Of a stretch of DNA of 24,808 nucleotides, positions 14,368-23,003 are shown one piece after another. The DNA comes from Actinomycetes bacterium (GTDB lineage: Bacteria > Actinomycetota > Acidimicrobiia > Acidimicrobiales > Acidimicrobiaceae). Where the stretch lies: positions 1 through 24,808 of the forward strand of contig JAJYFX010000001.1 in the NCBI GenBank assembly GCA_021785315.1, written 5' to 3'. Position 1 is the stretch's first letter, and each line of letters begins with the position of its first letter. Both the position numbers and the translations under genes were made by a program. The notes under the pieces are model-generated. The model ran no database searches, had not been told where the DNA came from, and saw nothing but the letters and a program-made list of their open reading frames with translations.

Positions 14368-16322
14368 TCGGCATTGAAAACCTTGGCGACGTGATTTCTG
14401 TTCATGACGCGGAAAGCGTGCGGCAGGGCTTTATTAAACGTGTATGGCATAAGCCACTGGGCATGATTTCGGTTACGTATCTGGTCGTGGTGATAGTTGC
14501 GTGTGCTTTAGCATCGCTTATTGCACCGTATAATCCACTAACTCAAGACCTGGCGTCGTTTCAACAGGGGCCATCCCTAGCTCACCTCCTGGGAACAGAC
14601 AGTCTCGGTCGTGATGTATTGAGCAGACTGTTGTTTGGAGGTCAAGCGACGCTCATCGGAGTGGCTGAAGCATCACTAACCGCATCGGTGATTGGAATCA
14701 CTCTTGGATTGATTGCTGGATATTTTGGAGGATGGTTTGACCGATTAGTCGGCCGCATAGTTGACCTGATTATGTCGTTACCTACCATCATCATTCTTTT
14801 ATCGGTCATCATCATCTTCAATCAGAGCATGCTCTCAGCAATGGTCACCTATGGATTCCTGGGGTCAATGGCAGTGTTACGAGTCGTGCGAGGTGGAACT
14901 TTGGCCGCACGCGAAGAACAGTTTGTCGCAGCTGCAAAGGTATCCGGGTTATCTAATCGACAGATCATCGTTAGGCACATCGTCCCTCGGGTGGCTGGGC
15001 CGATCATTGTTCAAATTTCGATATTCTCCTCTTCTGCCTTGGTGGTCCAAGCAGGACTCAGCTTTTTGGGCCTTGGAATAGCTCCACCAGCTCCAAGCTG
15101 GGGCGGCCTTATAGAAGAAGCCCAACAGGTACTTTTAGGAGATCCTTGGCTACTGGTGCCTTCGGGATTGATCGTTGCTCTAACTGTTTTAGCTCTCGGG
15201 CTATTTGGTGATGCTGTAAGAGATACGACACACGAAAGATGGTCGAGCGGAGGCGGTTTTTCTCGCAAACTGTCTCTTAAACATACGTCACAAGCATCTG
15301 AACATTCTACGGATAACTCTGAAATGCCCATAGGCGCGGTGCTTTCAGTGAGGGATCTTTCCATAGCGCGTGGATCTGGAAGGGTATCGGTCGATGTTGT
15401 AAGTGGGATCAACTTTGATTTGTTTCCCGGAGAAAAAGTCGGGGTAGTTGGCGAGTCGGGCTGCGGTAAGACCTTGACCATGTTGGCCATAATGGGCCTG
15501 CTGCCAAAGGGACTATTTGTTACCAGTGGGACGCTGAGGATCAGAGGGAAGAATTACTCGTTATCTGATCCGAAATCCCTTGCAGGTCTTCGAGGGACAG
15601 AAGTTGGAATGATATTTCAGCAGCCTGTGCCGTCCTTGGATCCTGCTTTTAGAGTTGGACATCAACTCGATGAAGTCATTCGCCAACATTTTGGCATTTC
15701 ACGAAGGCAAGCGCGGGAAAAGACTTTAGAGCTACTTGGGCGAGTCAGTCTGGACGCAGAGGTTATTTACAAGAAATATCCGAGCGAACTGTCCGGTGGA
15801 ATGGCCCAGCGTGTCGCGATCGCCCGGGCCTTGGCGGGAAATCCGAGTGTATTGATAGCGGACGAGCCGACCACGGCCCTAGATGTAAGCATCCAGGCCG
15901 AGGTTCTTCAGCTCATTAGGAATCTCGTCGAATCCACAACAATGTCGGTCATATTGGTTACACATGATTGGGGAGTGATCGCGGACATGTGCGACAGGGC
16001 ACTTGTACTGTATGCGGGTCAAATTGTTGAAGTTGCAGAGATTTCAGAACTTTGGAATCACGCACGTCACCCATATTCCTTCGAACTTCTTAAGGCAAAT
16101 CCGCATTTTGCAGAGCGAGGAAAGCCTTTGCCGACCATTGATGGGAGAGTGCCTGAACCGGGTCAGCGTCCGGTGGGCTGTTACTACAGTCCACGTTGTA
16201 AAGTATCTTCAGAGGATTGTGACCTAGGCGCCATTCCAATGGTGAGTTTCGGCCATGATTCGAACCAAATGGCTAGGTGTATTCATTCGGAACGCCTTGC
16301 CTCAAGTGTTGGTGAATCATGA
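14364..16322 (+). CDS. Fused ABC permease-ATPase (DppC-DppD fusion)
   Basis: A single 652-residue protein joins two normally separate subunits. Residues 1-300 are a DppC permease: GTDSLGRDVLSRLLFG, the EAA loop EEQFVAAAKVSGLSNRQIIVRHIVP, then LSFLGLGIAPPAPSWG. After a polar, Ser/Thr-rich linker (about 300-330), residues 330-645 are a DppD ATPase: Walker A GESGCGKT near 362, signature LSGGMAQRVAIARAL near 475, Walker B VLIADEPTTALD near 497, H-loop THDWG. The C-terminal oligopeptide-transporter tail has cysteines in CYYSPRC, DC and ARC, the arrangement that in mycobacterial DppD carries a [4Fe-4S] cluster. The start is GTG at 14364, overlapping the DppB stop, with GAAGG upstream. It ends in a 4-nt ATGA overlap with the DppF gene. 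Confidence 0.9.
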   Translation: MIGIENLGDVISVHDAESVRQGFIKRVWHKPLGMISVTYLVVVIVACALASLIAPYNPLTQDLASFQQGPSLAHLLGTDSLGRDVLSRLLFGGQATLIGVAEASLTASVIGITLGLIAGYFGGWFDRLVGRIVDLIMSLPTIIILLSVIIIFNQSMLSAMVTYGFLGSMAVLRVVRGGTLAAREEQFVAAAKVSGLSNRQIIVRHIVPRVAGPIIVQISIFSSSALVVQAGLSFLGLGIAPPAPSWGGLIEEAQQVLLGDPWLLVPSGLIVALTVLALGLFGDAVRDTTHERWSSGGGFSRKLSLKHTSQASEHSTDNSEMPIGAVLSVRDLSIARGSGRVSVDVVSGINFDLFPGEKVGVVGESGCGKTLTMLAIMGLLPKGLFVTSGTLRIRGKNYSLSDPKSLAGLRGTEVGMIFQQPVPSLDPAFRVGHQLDEVIRQHFGISRRQAREKTLELLGRVSLDAEVIYKKYPSELSGGMAQRVAIARALAGNPSVLIADEPTTALDVSIQAEVLQLIRNLVESTTMSVILVTHDWGVIADMCDRALVLYAGQIVEVAEISELWNHARHPYSFELLKANPHFAERGKPLPTIDGRVPEPGQRPVGCYYSPRCKVSSEDCDLGAIPMVSFGHDSNQMARCIHSERLASSVGES

Positions 16323-17374
16323 ACAAGCCGCTACTCAGTGTCAATGAGCTGTCTATATCGTATAGAACGCGTGGGCGCGAGAACGTTTTGCCTGCTCTTA
16401 GAAGGGCAACATTTGATGTGGAGCGAGGAGAGACGGTCGGAATTGTTGGTGAATCTGGCTCAGGGAAATCCACATTGGGAAACGCGATACTAGGGTTAAT
16501 CCCGGTTCAAAAGGGTACGGTTGAATTAAATGGCGAGGATATTACGCACGTCTCGAAAAATAGGCGGCGTGAATTATCTAGGCACATCCAAGGAGTATTT
16601 CAAGATCCGTACAGTTCCTTGAACCCGACCAGAACTATCGGTCAATCGGTTGCCGAAGGCCTAACCGGTATTCCAGGCCTTGGCAAATCCGATATAACCG
16701 ACAGAGTGGAAATGATGCTGGATCAGGTCGGATTATCTCCAAAGATGAGGGTTCAATATCCGCTAGAGCTATCGGGTGGTCAGCTGCAACGAGTTTCTAT
16801 AGCACGGGCCGTCATTGGATCGCCAGAAATAGTGATCTGTGACGAAGTAACGAGCGCCCTGGATTTATCGGTTAAGGCTCAAATAATTAATCTTCTCGAA
16901 AAGCTCCAAGCAACCTATTCGTTGAGCTTGATTTTTATAGGTCATGATCTGCCAGTAGTAAGACTCGTCTCGAACAGAATCTTGGTGATGTACAAAGGCC
17001 TTGTAATGGAGGAGGGAGATGCGGATCAGATCTACCATAATCCGCTCCATCCATACTCGCTTGCGCTCATTGCTGCCTCTCCCGTCCCGGATCCTGGGAT
17101 CCAGGCGAAAAGGCGGAATGACATTATTTCCGTTCGAGACCCTAGTCGAACCACCGGGAGCGCAGCGCCAGCAACTCCGTTGCCAGACGGTGATGGTTGC
17201 CCTTTCGCCCCAAGATGCTCATACGTCATTCCGGATTGTATGACGGAATTGCCTCGACTAAATTCGATCTCGGCGACTCACAAGGTGGCCTGCATCCGGG
17301 TCGAGGAGATACGGGCAAAGTTGTCTAACTTGGGCGTTGTGGGGTCTCAACTGGGATATCATTCCGAACCATAG
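16319..17374 (+). CDS. ABC transporter ATP-binding protein (DppF/OppF-like)
   Basis: The 351-residue ATPase is the second nucleotide-binding subunit of the transporter. Walker A GESGSGKST is near residue 45, followed by the Q-loop GVFQDPYSSLNP, the signature LSGGQLQRVSIARA, Walker B IVICDEVTSALD and H-loop GHDLPVV. The EV instead of EP after Walker B is normal for DppF proteins. The C-terminal tail has CPFAPRC, DC and ACIR cysteines, the same metal-cluster-like pattern as in the fused partner. The ATG overlaps the preceding TGA (ATGA), so translation is coupled. It is the last gene of the transporter operon; the binding-protein gene is separated by the convergent IclR gene. No clear terminator follows. 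Confidence 0.93.
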   Translation: MNKPLLSVNELSISYRTRGRENVLPALRRATFDVERGETVGIVGESGSGKSTLGNAILGLIPVQKGTVELNGEDITHVSKNRRRELSRHIQGVFQDPYSSLNPTRTIGQSVAEGLTGIPGLGKSDITDRVEMMLDQVGLSPKMRVQYPLELSGGQLQRVSIARAVIGSPEIVICDEVTSALDLSVKAQIINLLEKLQATYSLSLIFIGHDLPVVRLVSNRILVMYKGLVMEEGDADQIYHNPLHPYSLALIAASPVPDPGIQAKRRNDIISVRDPSRTTGSAAPATPLPDGDGCPFAPRCSYVIPDCMTELPRLNSISATHKVACIRVEEIRAKLSNLGVVGSQLGYHSEP

Positions 17375-17598
17375 CACTTTGGAATGCACCCTTTTGATGG
17401 AAACCGTACCTCACGATCAGTTGGCGATGAGTGGCGTGGCTTTCGACGCGCAATTAGAGTTTGCTGCTTCGAGGAGTAGTTGACAGACTTCTCGTTATTT
17501 GGGCGAGGTAGCGCAATATTGGCCATGCGGCTACAGCCCCGGAAGCTCAGCGCAATGAAGGACGGTCAGATTCTGTAAGAATCATGGTCTAGAAGGGT

Positions 17599-18441
17599 TT
17601 ACGCCGGCGTCGAGTTCCCTTCTTTGTGATTGTTTTTCAGGCGCGATAAAATTACATGATTATTCCGTAGTTCCGGGATTACTGCTCTCGAAAGCATTTC
17701 CGCTGCTCGCTGGAGCTCTAAAATGAGACCCGGTAAGCGATCTTCAGAGAATCGTGAAGTCGGTCCGGAAAGTGAAAGTGCCGCGATGCACGCTCCATCG
17801 TCGCCAGAAATCGGAATTGAAACTGCCGATACGCCGGTGTCTCTCTCAGCATGGCTGACTGCATAGCCGTCTTGCGCTGCTTGCATCATCGACAGCCGAA
17901 ATTCGTTCTGAGATCTTGGGTCGTTTGGGGATAATTGTAGGATCTCCTCGACCAGCTCTTCGGGTGCATCTACCAATAGTATTTTTGAAGCAGCGCCCGC
18001 CCACAATGGAAGTTCGTCCCCCACCATAACCACATGCCTAAGGTTTTGCGGTCCTGGTGCCTGGGCGATACAGACCCTGTGTAGCCCATTTCTGATATAG
18101 ACATTCGCCGTTTCGTTTCCTCTCTGAGCGAGGTCGACGAGAATCCCTTGGAATTCTGGTGGGAAGAGCCACGCATCGTTCGCGGTTCTTGCCCACTGGA
18201 GCAGCATGGGTCCTGGAGTGTATCTGCCATTACCGTGTCCCCAGAGAACTCGGGAGTGTTCAAGAGTCTGAAGAAGCCGAAGGACTGTTGTCTTCGGCAG
18301 GCCCGTCAAAATAGATGTTTCGTTTACTCCTAGCATCATGTGATCGCGGCTTAGAAGCGCCAAGATTCTCGAGGCTCTATTGACACTTCTGACACCGTTG
18401 GAATCGGGCTCGGTACCTTCCGGAATGGCTTTGTATTTCAT
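17599..18441 (-). CDS. IclR-family transcriptional regulator
   Basis: The 280-residue protein has an N-terminal winged helix at about 22-80 (NRASRILALLSRDHMMLGVNETSILTGLPKTTVLRLLQTLEHSRVL). The IclR effector domain at about 95-265 follows, with NETANVYIRNGLHRVCIAQAPG, LPLWAGAASKILL, the GYAVSHAERDTGVSAVSIPI block and the AALSLSGPTSRF strand. IclR regulators commonly control aromatic-acid catabolism and bind the substrate or a pathway intermediate. It lies between the transporter genes and its binding protein, divergent from the latter, so it most likely controls this module and itself. Two good inverted repeats lie in the divergent spacer. The start is ATG at 18441. Confidence 0.92.
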   Translation of the reverse strand: MKYKAIPEGTEPDSNGVRSVNRASRILALLSRDHMMLGVNETSILTGLPKTTVLRLLQTLEHSRVLWGHGNGRYTPGPMLLQWARTANDAWLFPPEFQGILVDLAQRGNETANVYIRNGLHRVCIAQAPGPQNLRHVVMVGDELPLWAGAASKILLVDAPEELVEEILQLSPNDPRSQNEFRLSMMQAAQDGYAVSHAERDTGVSAVSIPISGDDGACIAALSLSGPTSRFSEDRLPGLILELQRAAEMLSRAVIPELRNNHVILSRLKNNHKEGNSTPA

Positions 18442-18492
18442 GTGGGCGATCTGGCTCCTGATATTTTCTTGCTGCTACCTATCATGCGGCGC

Positions 18493-18511
18493 AACTGTTT
18501 ACGGAACAGTT
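18493..18511. promoter_or_regulatory. Candidate IclR autoregulatory operator
   Basis: AACTGTT-TACGG-AACAGTT is a perfect 7-bp inverted repeat about 52-70 bp upstream of the IclR start. Its core GTTTACGGAA recurs as GTTTACCGAA at 19061-19070 in front of the binding-protein gene. A palindrome of this size at this position is typical of autoregulated IclR genes, but binding is inferred. Confidence 0.5.
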
Positions 18512-18592
18512 TGGCTCAGGTCGTCCCATCTTTGTGCCGAGTGATGGTTCAGCAATTCCGAGCAATGAACCGATGATACCAGCAATCTAGCG

Positions 18593-18614
18593 TGATATGA
18601 CGCAGTTCATATCA
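18593..18614. promoter_or_regulatory. Second perfect palindrome in the IclR/binding-protein spacer
   Basis: TGATATGA-CGCAGT-TCATATCA has perfect 8-bp arms. It lies 150 bp from the IclR start and differs in sequence from the 18493 site, so it may serve another regulator. Confidence 0.5.
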
Positions 18615-19172
18615 AAAGGTGGTAATGTATTTCCAAGAGCTGGGATATTCATTCCATCTAGTGGACCGAAAGGAAGCAAGGTTGACTGATAATAGGTAAA
18701 ACTATGGGAGGAGGGCGGTTGACCAGGCGCTGGTGAAAGGTCCGTTTCCATTGCGGGAGCAGAGGGTGGCAGGAACAGGGACGAGCTATTCATTTTCGGT
18801 TTACACTATCACGGTGTGGTTTTCAAGATTGAGCAATTTTAGGTGGGCTTCGATCCGGTGTTCTGTAGTGTCGCACAGCAAAGACTTGTGGGTGTCGAAT
18901 TTCTAAACGAAAGCCTGCTGCCTTTTAGCCAGTTGTGTTCCCTCGGTGCAAACAGTTGCAGAGTCAGATGAGGCCGATCTTATTTTCCTGACGGATTACG
19001 GAAGGCTTCTTCAAGATGAAGCAGGACCATTTGCATAGGAGTTCTGATATTTGGCGAACCGTTTACCGAATGAAGGTAATGAACAGTTGGATATCCATAG
19101 TGGCTCACGCGAAGGTTTGACACATGGATGCATTGCACGACTTGAAAATGATAAGTACCTAGTTAATTGATA

Positions 19173-19180
19173 AAAGGAGG
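19173..19180 (+). promoter_or_regulatory. Strong ribosome site setting the binding-protein start at 19191
   Basis: AAAGGAGG lies 10 nt before ATG 19191. The longer frame from TTG 19167 would place this site inside the coding sequence. Confidence 0.7.
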
Positions 19181-19190
19181 GAGAGGTTTG

Positions 19191-20792
19191 ATGGTGAAAT
19201 TGGGAGATAGGGCAAGGGGTCGAGGTATAGCTTATTCGATTTCCGCAATTGCTGTGTCTTTTGGACTGGCGGCATGTGGTTCGGGATCGTCCACGAGCGC
19301 ATCAAAAAGTTCTACTGCGCCATCCGGGACGAAAGCCACAGTCCCTGCAGTGGGTGGAACTTTGACATACGCAAATACGGCTGGGCCCATAAGCATGAAT
19401 CCAGCAATCATGGGCAACGGAAGATTGGGCATTTTTGGAGAACCCGCGTACGACTCGTTGATCACGATTCAACCCGATGGGAAACTCACGCCGGATTTGG
19501 CCACTTCGTGGGGATTTGTAGCTGGATCCCACAATACGGTTTTTGACATCACGCTGCGTAATGGAGTGAAGTTCAGCGACGGAACTACCATGACCGCTCA
19601 AGACGTAGTAAATACGATTCAGTATTATCTGAAGACAGCGCGCTTCAGTATTGTCATGGGTAAGGTCGCAAGCGTAACTGCAACTGGGCCGAACACCGTA
19701 AGGATGACACTTTCTCAGCCGAATCCCGATCTTGCGTATGCCTTCGATCAGGAGCTTCAAATGGGCGATATCATCGCTCCTGCCGGACTTGCAAATCCCA
19801 AGGGCATGAGCAATGCGACGTTTGGGGCCGGTCCTTACGTGCTCGACTCTAGCCAAACAATTCCGGGAACAACCTACACCTACGTCCCGAATAAATATTA
19901 TTGGAACGCAAGTGCCATTCACTGGAAGAAGATTGTGATCAAGGTGTTTACGGATTCCAACTCGGCTTTACAGGCACTAGAGTCAGGTCAAGTTCAGATT
20001 ATGCTGGGCAATCCCACGCTAGCACCGACGGCGAAAGCAGCTAGTGGTGTCAATGTCCTAGCTAGCCCGGTCCAATGGAGCGGAATGATCATTGCTGACC
20101 ACAATGGACAAGTAGTGCCAGCGCTAGCCAATCCTAAGGTACGTCAGGCGTTAAATTACGCCGTGAACCGGGCTGCCATCACCAAGGCGCTTTACGGTTC
20201 ATACGGGTCGCCAACTGATCAGCTTCAGGGACCCGGTTTGCCCGGGTATTCTCAGTCGTTTGAGAGCTACTATTCCTATGACCCAACAAAGGCGAAGGCC
20301 CTTCTCTCACAGGCCGGGTATCCCAACGGATTTTCTATGACCTTGGTGGAGCAAGGCACCAGCCAGACGAATCTAATGGCCGAGGCATTTGCGGGCCAGA
20401 TGGCTCAAATCGGTGTCAAGGTTACAATAAAGAATGATGCGAGCTTCGGGCAGTATGTAACTGACTTTACATCTAAGAAATTTCCAGTATTAGCTCAAGA
20501 GTTGAATTACGGTTCACCGTTTTTCCTATCACTGGAACTGTTTAGTCCTATGCTTTGGAATCCGTTCAATGTTGTGAGTGCAAGCGATAATGCTATGCTC
20601 CAACAGGCCTTGGCGGCGTCTCCTTCTCAAGCTCCATCTCTATGGAAGGCGCTTTTTACGGGAATTATGAAGAACGGATTTTGGATTCCAATTAGTAATT
20701 CTGATGTCGTTTACTTCACTTCCAAGTCTGTGACTGCGGTTGCACCTGGGGAAACACTCAACATAAACCCTGTCACAGTTAACCCTGCCTAG
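19191..20792 (+). CDS. ABC transporter substrate-binding lipoprotein (SBP_bac_5/DppA-like)
   Basis: The 533-residue protein has a lipoprotein signal peptide: basic start (KLGDRARGRG), hydrophobic core and lipobox LAAC with Cys29, then a Ser/Thr/Ala-rich linker. The mature part follows the family-5 pattern: GGTLTYANTAGPISMNP, YDSLITIQPDGKLTPDLATSW, the FSDGTTMTAQDVVNTIQYY block, GAGPYVLDS, and NPKVRQALNYAVNRAAITKALYG. It is the extracytoplasmic receptor for the DppB/CD/F transporter encoded on the other side of the IclR gene. Members in catabolic clusters bind aromatic acids or glycosides as well as peptides, so the ligand is open. A very strong AAAGGAGG supports ATG 19191. A 13-bp hairpin follows the stop. 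Confidence 0.93.
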   Translation: MVKLGDRARGRGIAYSISAIAVSFGLAACGSGSSTSASKSSTAPSGTKATVPAVGGTLTYANTAGPISMNPAIMGNGRLGIFGEPAYDSLITIQPDGKLTPDLATSWGFVAGSHNTVFDITLRNGVKFSDGTTMTAQDVVNTIQYYLKTARFSIVMGKVASVTATGPNTVRMTLSQPNPDLAYAFDQELQMGDIIAPAGLANPKGMSNATFGAGPYVLDSSQTIPGTTYTYVPNKYYWNASAIHWKKIVIKVFTDSNSALQALESGQVQIMLGNPTLAPTAKAASGVNVLASPVQWSGMIIADHNGQVVPALANPKVRQALNYAVNRAAITKALYGSYGSPTDQLQGPGLPGYSQSFESYYSYDPTKAKALLSQAGYPNGFSMTLVEQGTSQTNLMAEAFAGQMAQIGVKVTIKNDASFGQYVTDFTSKKFPVLAQELNYGSPFFLSLELFSPMLWNPFNVVSASDNAMLQQALAASPSQAPSLWKALFTGIMKNGFWIPISNSDVVYFTSKSVTAVAPGETLNINPVTVNPA

Positions 20793-20827
20793 TAGTGGAT
20801 CGGCTTGCTGCCATTGAATAGGTAGTG

Positions 20828-20869
20828 AGAGAACGTGGCAGCAGCGAACCAGATGTTGCCACGTTCTCT
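20828..20869. terminator. Long perfect hairpin after the binding-protein gene
   Basis: AGAGAACGTGGCA (20828-20840) and TGCCACGTTCTCT (20857-20869) are perfect 13-bp arms around a 16-nt loop. It lies 36 bp after the binding-protein stop and ends 40 bp before the likely start of the hydrolase. No T tract follows. It may stabilise the 3' end of the binding-protein message or attenuate read-through, as often seen after highly expressed binding-protein genes. Confidence 0.55.
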
Positions 20870-20893
20870 GTGAACCATGAATAGATTCGCTCT

Positions 20894-20901
20894 GAGAGGA
20901 G
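20894..20901 (+). promoter_or_regulatory. Ribosome site setting a TTG start for the esterase
   Basis: GAGAGGAG lies 8 nt upstream of TTG 20910. The upstream in-frame ATG (20877) has no ribosome site and follows the hairpin closely. Confidence 0.6.
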
Positions 20902-20909
20902 ATGAAAAG

Positions 20910-21863
20910 TTGCCTATTGATGGTGAGTTGCAAAAGGTAATCGATGGAATGTTGGGAGCGGGCCTGTCTTCGCTTTATGAGAATGCCACGCCGGAAGAGG
21001 CTCGGGAAAGAGGGCGAAGGGCAAGAAGGGATTTTTATCCTCCGGTCCTTCAAGACGTCTTTTCTGTCATTCAGAGCTATGCGGTGACGCCCGATCGCGA
21101 CATACCCATTAGAACTTATCGTCCCCTTAACGCGGTCGAGGGTTCAATGCCTACCGTGGTCTATTTCCATGGCGGTGGCTGGATTATTGGCGATCTTGAT
21201 AGTCACGATGGTCATGCACGGAGGATCTGCAGCACTTTAGGGGCTGTCGTCGTGAATGTGGATTATCGGCTTGCCCCTGAGCACCCGTTTCCGGCAGGAT
21301 ATGACGACTGCGTAGCGGCAACGCGTTGGGTTTTCGAGCATATCGACGACCTGGGCGGAGATGTGAGTAAGGTTGCTGTTGCTGGAGACAGTGCCGGAGG
21401 TAACCTGGCCGCAGCAGTCGCGTTTTCGTTCAAGGATGCTCCTCACAAACTTGCGGGACAGCTGCTTATATACCCTGGCGTTGATCTGGTTGGTATGGGA
21501 AACCTGGCGGACGCTGAGGTAGACAGTACATTGACTGGAAAACCAGGTGACACGTATATCCGAGACCAATACTTGCCAGATCCTTCGGTTGCCTTTGATC
21601 CGAGGGTGTCGCCCTTGCGTGCAATAAGTCACGAAGATCTCGCTCCTGCAGTTATAGGAGTAGCTGAGTTTGACATGCTTCGCACCGAGGGAGTGGCCTA
21701 CGCTAAAGCACTGGAAAAGGCTGGGGTGTACGTGACACTTCGGGAATTCGACGGAATGATACACGGGTTTTTTGGAATGGGCGGCGTCTCAGCTGCGGCC
21801 GAAGCTGCAGCTGATCTTCTGACAAGAGATCTTGGTGCGATATTGAAAGTCGCCAACAGCTAG
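20910..21863 (+). CDS. Alpha/beta hydrolase, hormone-sensitive-lipase (family IV) esterase
   Basis: The 317-residue enzyme (from TTG 20910) has the family IV features: oxyanion motif HGGG at 87-90, nucleophile Ser161 in GDSAGG, catalytic Asp255 (VAEFDMLRTEG) and His285 (DGMIHGF). The N-terminus PIDGELQKVIDGML...ATPEEAR fits the normal start of this family, which supports the TTG start with GAGAGGAG over the ATG at 20877 (that would add 11 unusual residues). The family hydrolyses carboxylic esters, including phthalate diesters and monoesters in known degraders. There is no signal peptide, so it acts in the cytoplasm on an imported substrate. Its position after the binding-protein gene supports a role in the same catabolic module. 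Confidence 0.9.
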   Translation: MPIDGELQKVIDGMLGAGLSSLYENATPEEARERGRRARRDFYPPVLQDVFSVIQSYAVTPDRDIPIRTYRPLNAVEGSMPTVVYFHGGGWIIGDLDSHDGHARRICSTLGAVVVNVDYRLAPEHPFPAGYDDCVAATRWVFEHIDDLGGDVSKVAVAGDSAGGNLAAAVAFSFKDAPHKLAGQLLIYPGVDLVGMGNLADAEVDSTLTGKPGDTYIRDQYLPDPSVAFDPRVSPLRAISHEDLAPAVIGVAEFDMLRTEGVAYAKALEKAGVYVTLREFDGMIHGFFGMGGVSAAAEAAADLLTRDLGAILKVANS

Positions 21864-21990
21864 TTGCAAGGCTTTTTCATTCTGGCACGGGAAGCTCGAA
21901 TCGGGTGCCGAACAAGTCAAATAAGTTTCGGCAACTTTTGTAGGAATCGTCAGCACAAGATGTTGTGAGTTATAGAAAATGGAGAAATGA

Positions 21991-22782
21991 ATGGTGGGTT
22001 GGCTTAAGTTGAATAGATACGATATCCGATACACGGATGTCGGTGAAGGGGATCCAATCGTGATGGTTCATGGCCTGGGTGGCAATGCCAGCACGTGGCT
22101 ATGGCATATCCAAGAATTGTCCAAGTACTACCGGGTTCTCGCCTATGACAGTGTCAACCATGGTTTCTCGGAAAACTCTCCCCGCAACATTGATGAACCT
22201 GACCGGGCTGACGAACTAGAGCAGTTTCTTGAAGCGATAGGGATCGATAGGCCTGTGCTTATGGGCCAGTCAATGGGCGGAATGACTATTCTCCGGTGGC
22301 TCTATCGTCACCAGAATCAAGCCCGATGCGCCATTATTTCTGGTGCCGGTTGGCCGATAGATGTGAGTAGTCCACCCCGCGCCTTTGTTGATGGGGATTT
22401 AGAGCAAATTTTAGTGGGAGTGGGGGATTCGTTTACGCCAAACTTTGTGAAAGATAATCATGATGTGGTGGCGCGATACATTAGGTTAAGATCCACCGCT
22501 ACCCGGATTGAGGCCGAGCGATTTCCTCGGCAAATGTCGTTTAGCAACCCTCCCTGGTCAGGATACGACGATTCAATTGCGGAAGGATTTAAGAAGGTTT
22601 TGACTCCAACACTATTTTTTGTCGGTGACCAAGACTTTTTTTTCTCAGCAGCTGAAACGGCCCAGAAACTACTTCCTAACTCGACGCTGGAGATTTCGGC
22701 GGGTGTGGCGCACAACGCCTATTTTGAGCGAATGGATGAGTTCGTCGGTCTCGTGAAGTCGTTTATTTCCTCAAATCCTTGA
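21991..22782 (+). CDS. Alpha/beta hydrolase (fold-1 type), esterase or C-C hydrolase
   Basis: The 263-residue hydrolase belongs to a different branch from the preceding esterase. Oxyanion-hole segment HGLGG is at 27-31, nucleophile Ser94 in GQSMGG, acid Asp215 (GDQD) and base His241 (GVAHNAYFE). The common DLRGHGRS stretch here reads DSVNHGFSE. The family covers carboxylesterases, monoester hydrolases (such as mono-alkyl phthalate hydrolase) and meta-cleavage C-C hydrolases; the residues seen do not separate these. GGAG is 7-8 nt before the ATG. It follows the esterase by 127 bp in the same direction, so it is probably in the same module and perhaps acts on the monoester left by the first enzyme (inference). 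Confidence 0.88.
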   Translation: MVGWLKLNRYDIRYTDVGEGDPIVMVHGLGGNASTWLWHIQELSKYYRVLAYDSVNHGFSENSPRNIDEPDRADELEQFLEAIGIDRPVLMGQSMGGMTILRWLYRHQNQARCAIISGAGWPIDVSSPPRAFVDGDLEQILVGVGDSFTPNFVKDNHDVVARYIRLRSTATRIEAERFPRQMSFSNPPWSGYDDSIAEGFKKVLTPTLFFVGDQDFFFSAAETAQKLLPNSTLEISAGVAHNAYFERMDEFVGLVKSFISSNP

Positions 22783-23003
22783 GCTGTAAGAGCTTGGTAA
22801 GCAGGTGTCGCAGGTTTGCGCTCTTCTGCTTCTCCAGAGACTGAGCTTCCTCGCAGCTCCCTCGGTTGATCTCGGGGGAGACACCGCTATCTCAACATGC
22901 AGCTGATCAAAGATAGAGAACGTGAACTCGCCTTCACGGTGGCTTAGACTTGAGACCATGTAGAGCGCCATGGCTCAATTTGTACAACTACCGGCACACA
23001 ACC
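22783..23003. other. Intergenic stretch between hydrolase and repeat copy B
   Basis: No gene is supported here. A 66-codon minus-strand frame (22971-22771) overlaps the end of the hydrolase gene and has no ribosome site. No terminator with a T tract was seen after the hydrolase. With repeat copy B and the 140 bp beyond it, the whole gap between genes is about 530 bp. Confidence 0.45.

Larger units (their letters stand above)
18442..19190. other. Divergent regulatory region between IclR and binding-protein genes
   Basis: There is no credible gene in these 749 bp. The only frame over 60 codons (18793-18587, minus) is Pro/Ser-rich and has no ribosome site or family. The region holds inverted repeats at 18493-18511 and 18593-18614. 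The decamer GTTTACSGAA occurs twice, at 18497-18506 and 19061-19070, near each end of the region. A strong ribosome site closes it at 19173-19180. It is long for a simple divergent promoter, so distal operators or a long 5' leader of the binding-protein mRNA are likely. Confidence 0.5.

Noticed and set aside
18587..18793. Minus-strand 68-codon frame in the IclR/binding-protein spacer
   Set aside because: Low-complexity Pro/Ser content, no ribosome site, and one palindrome lies inside it.
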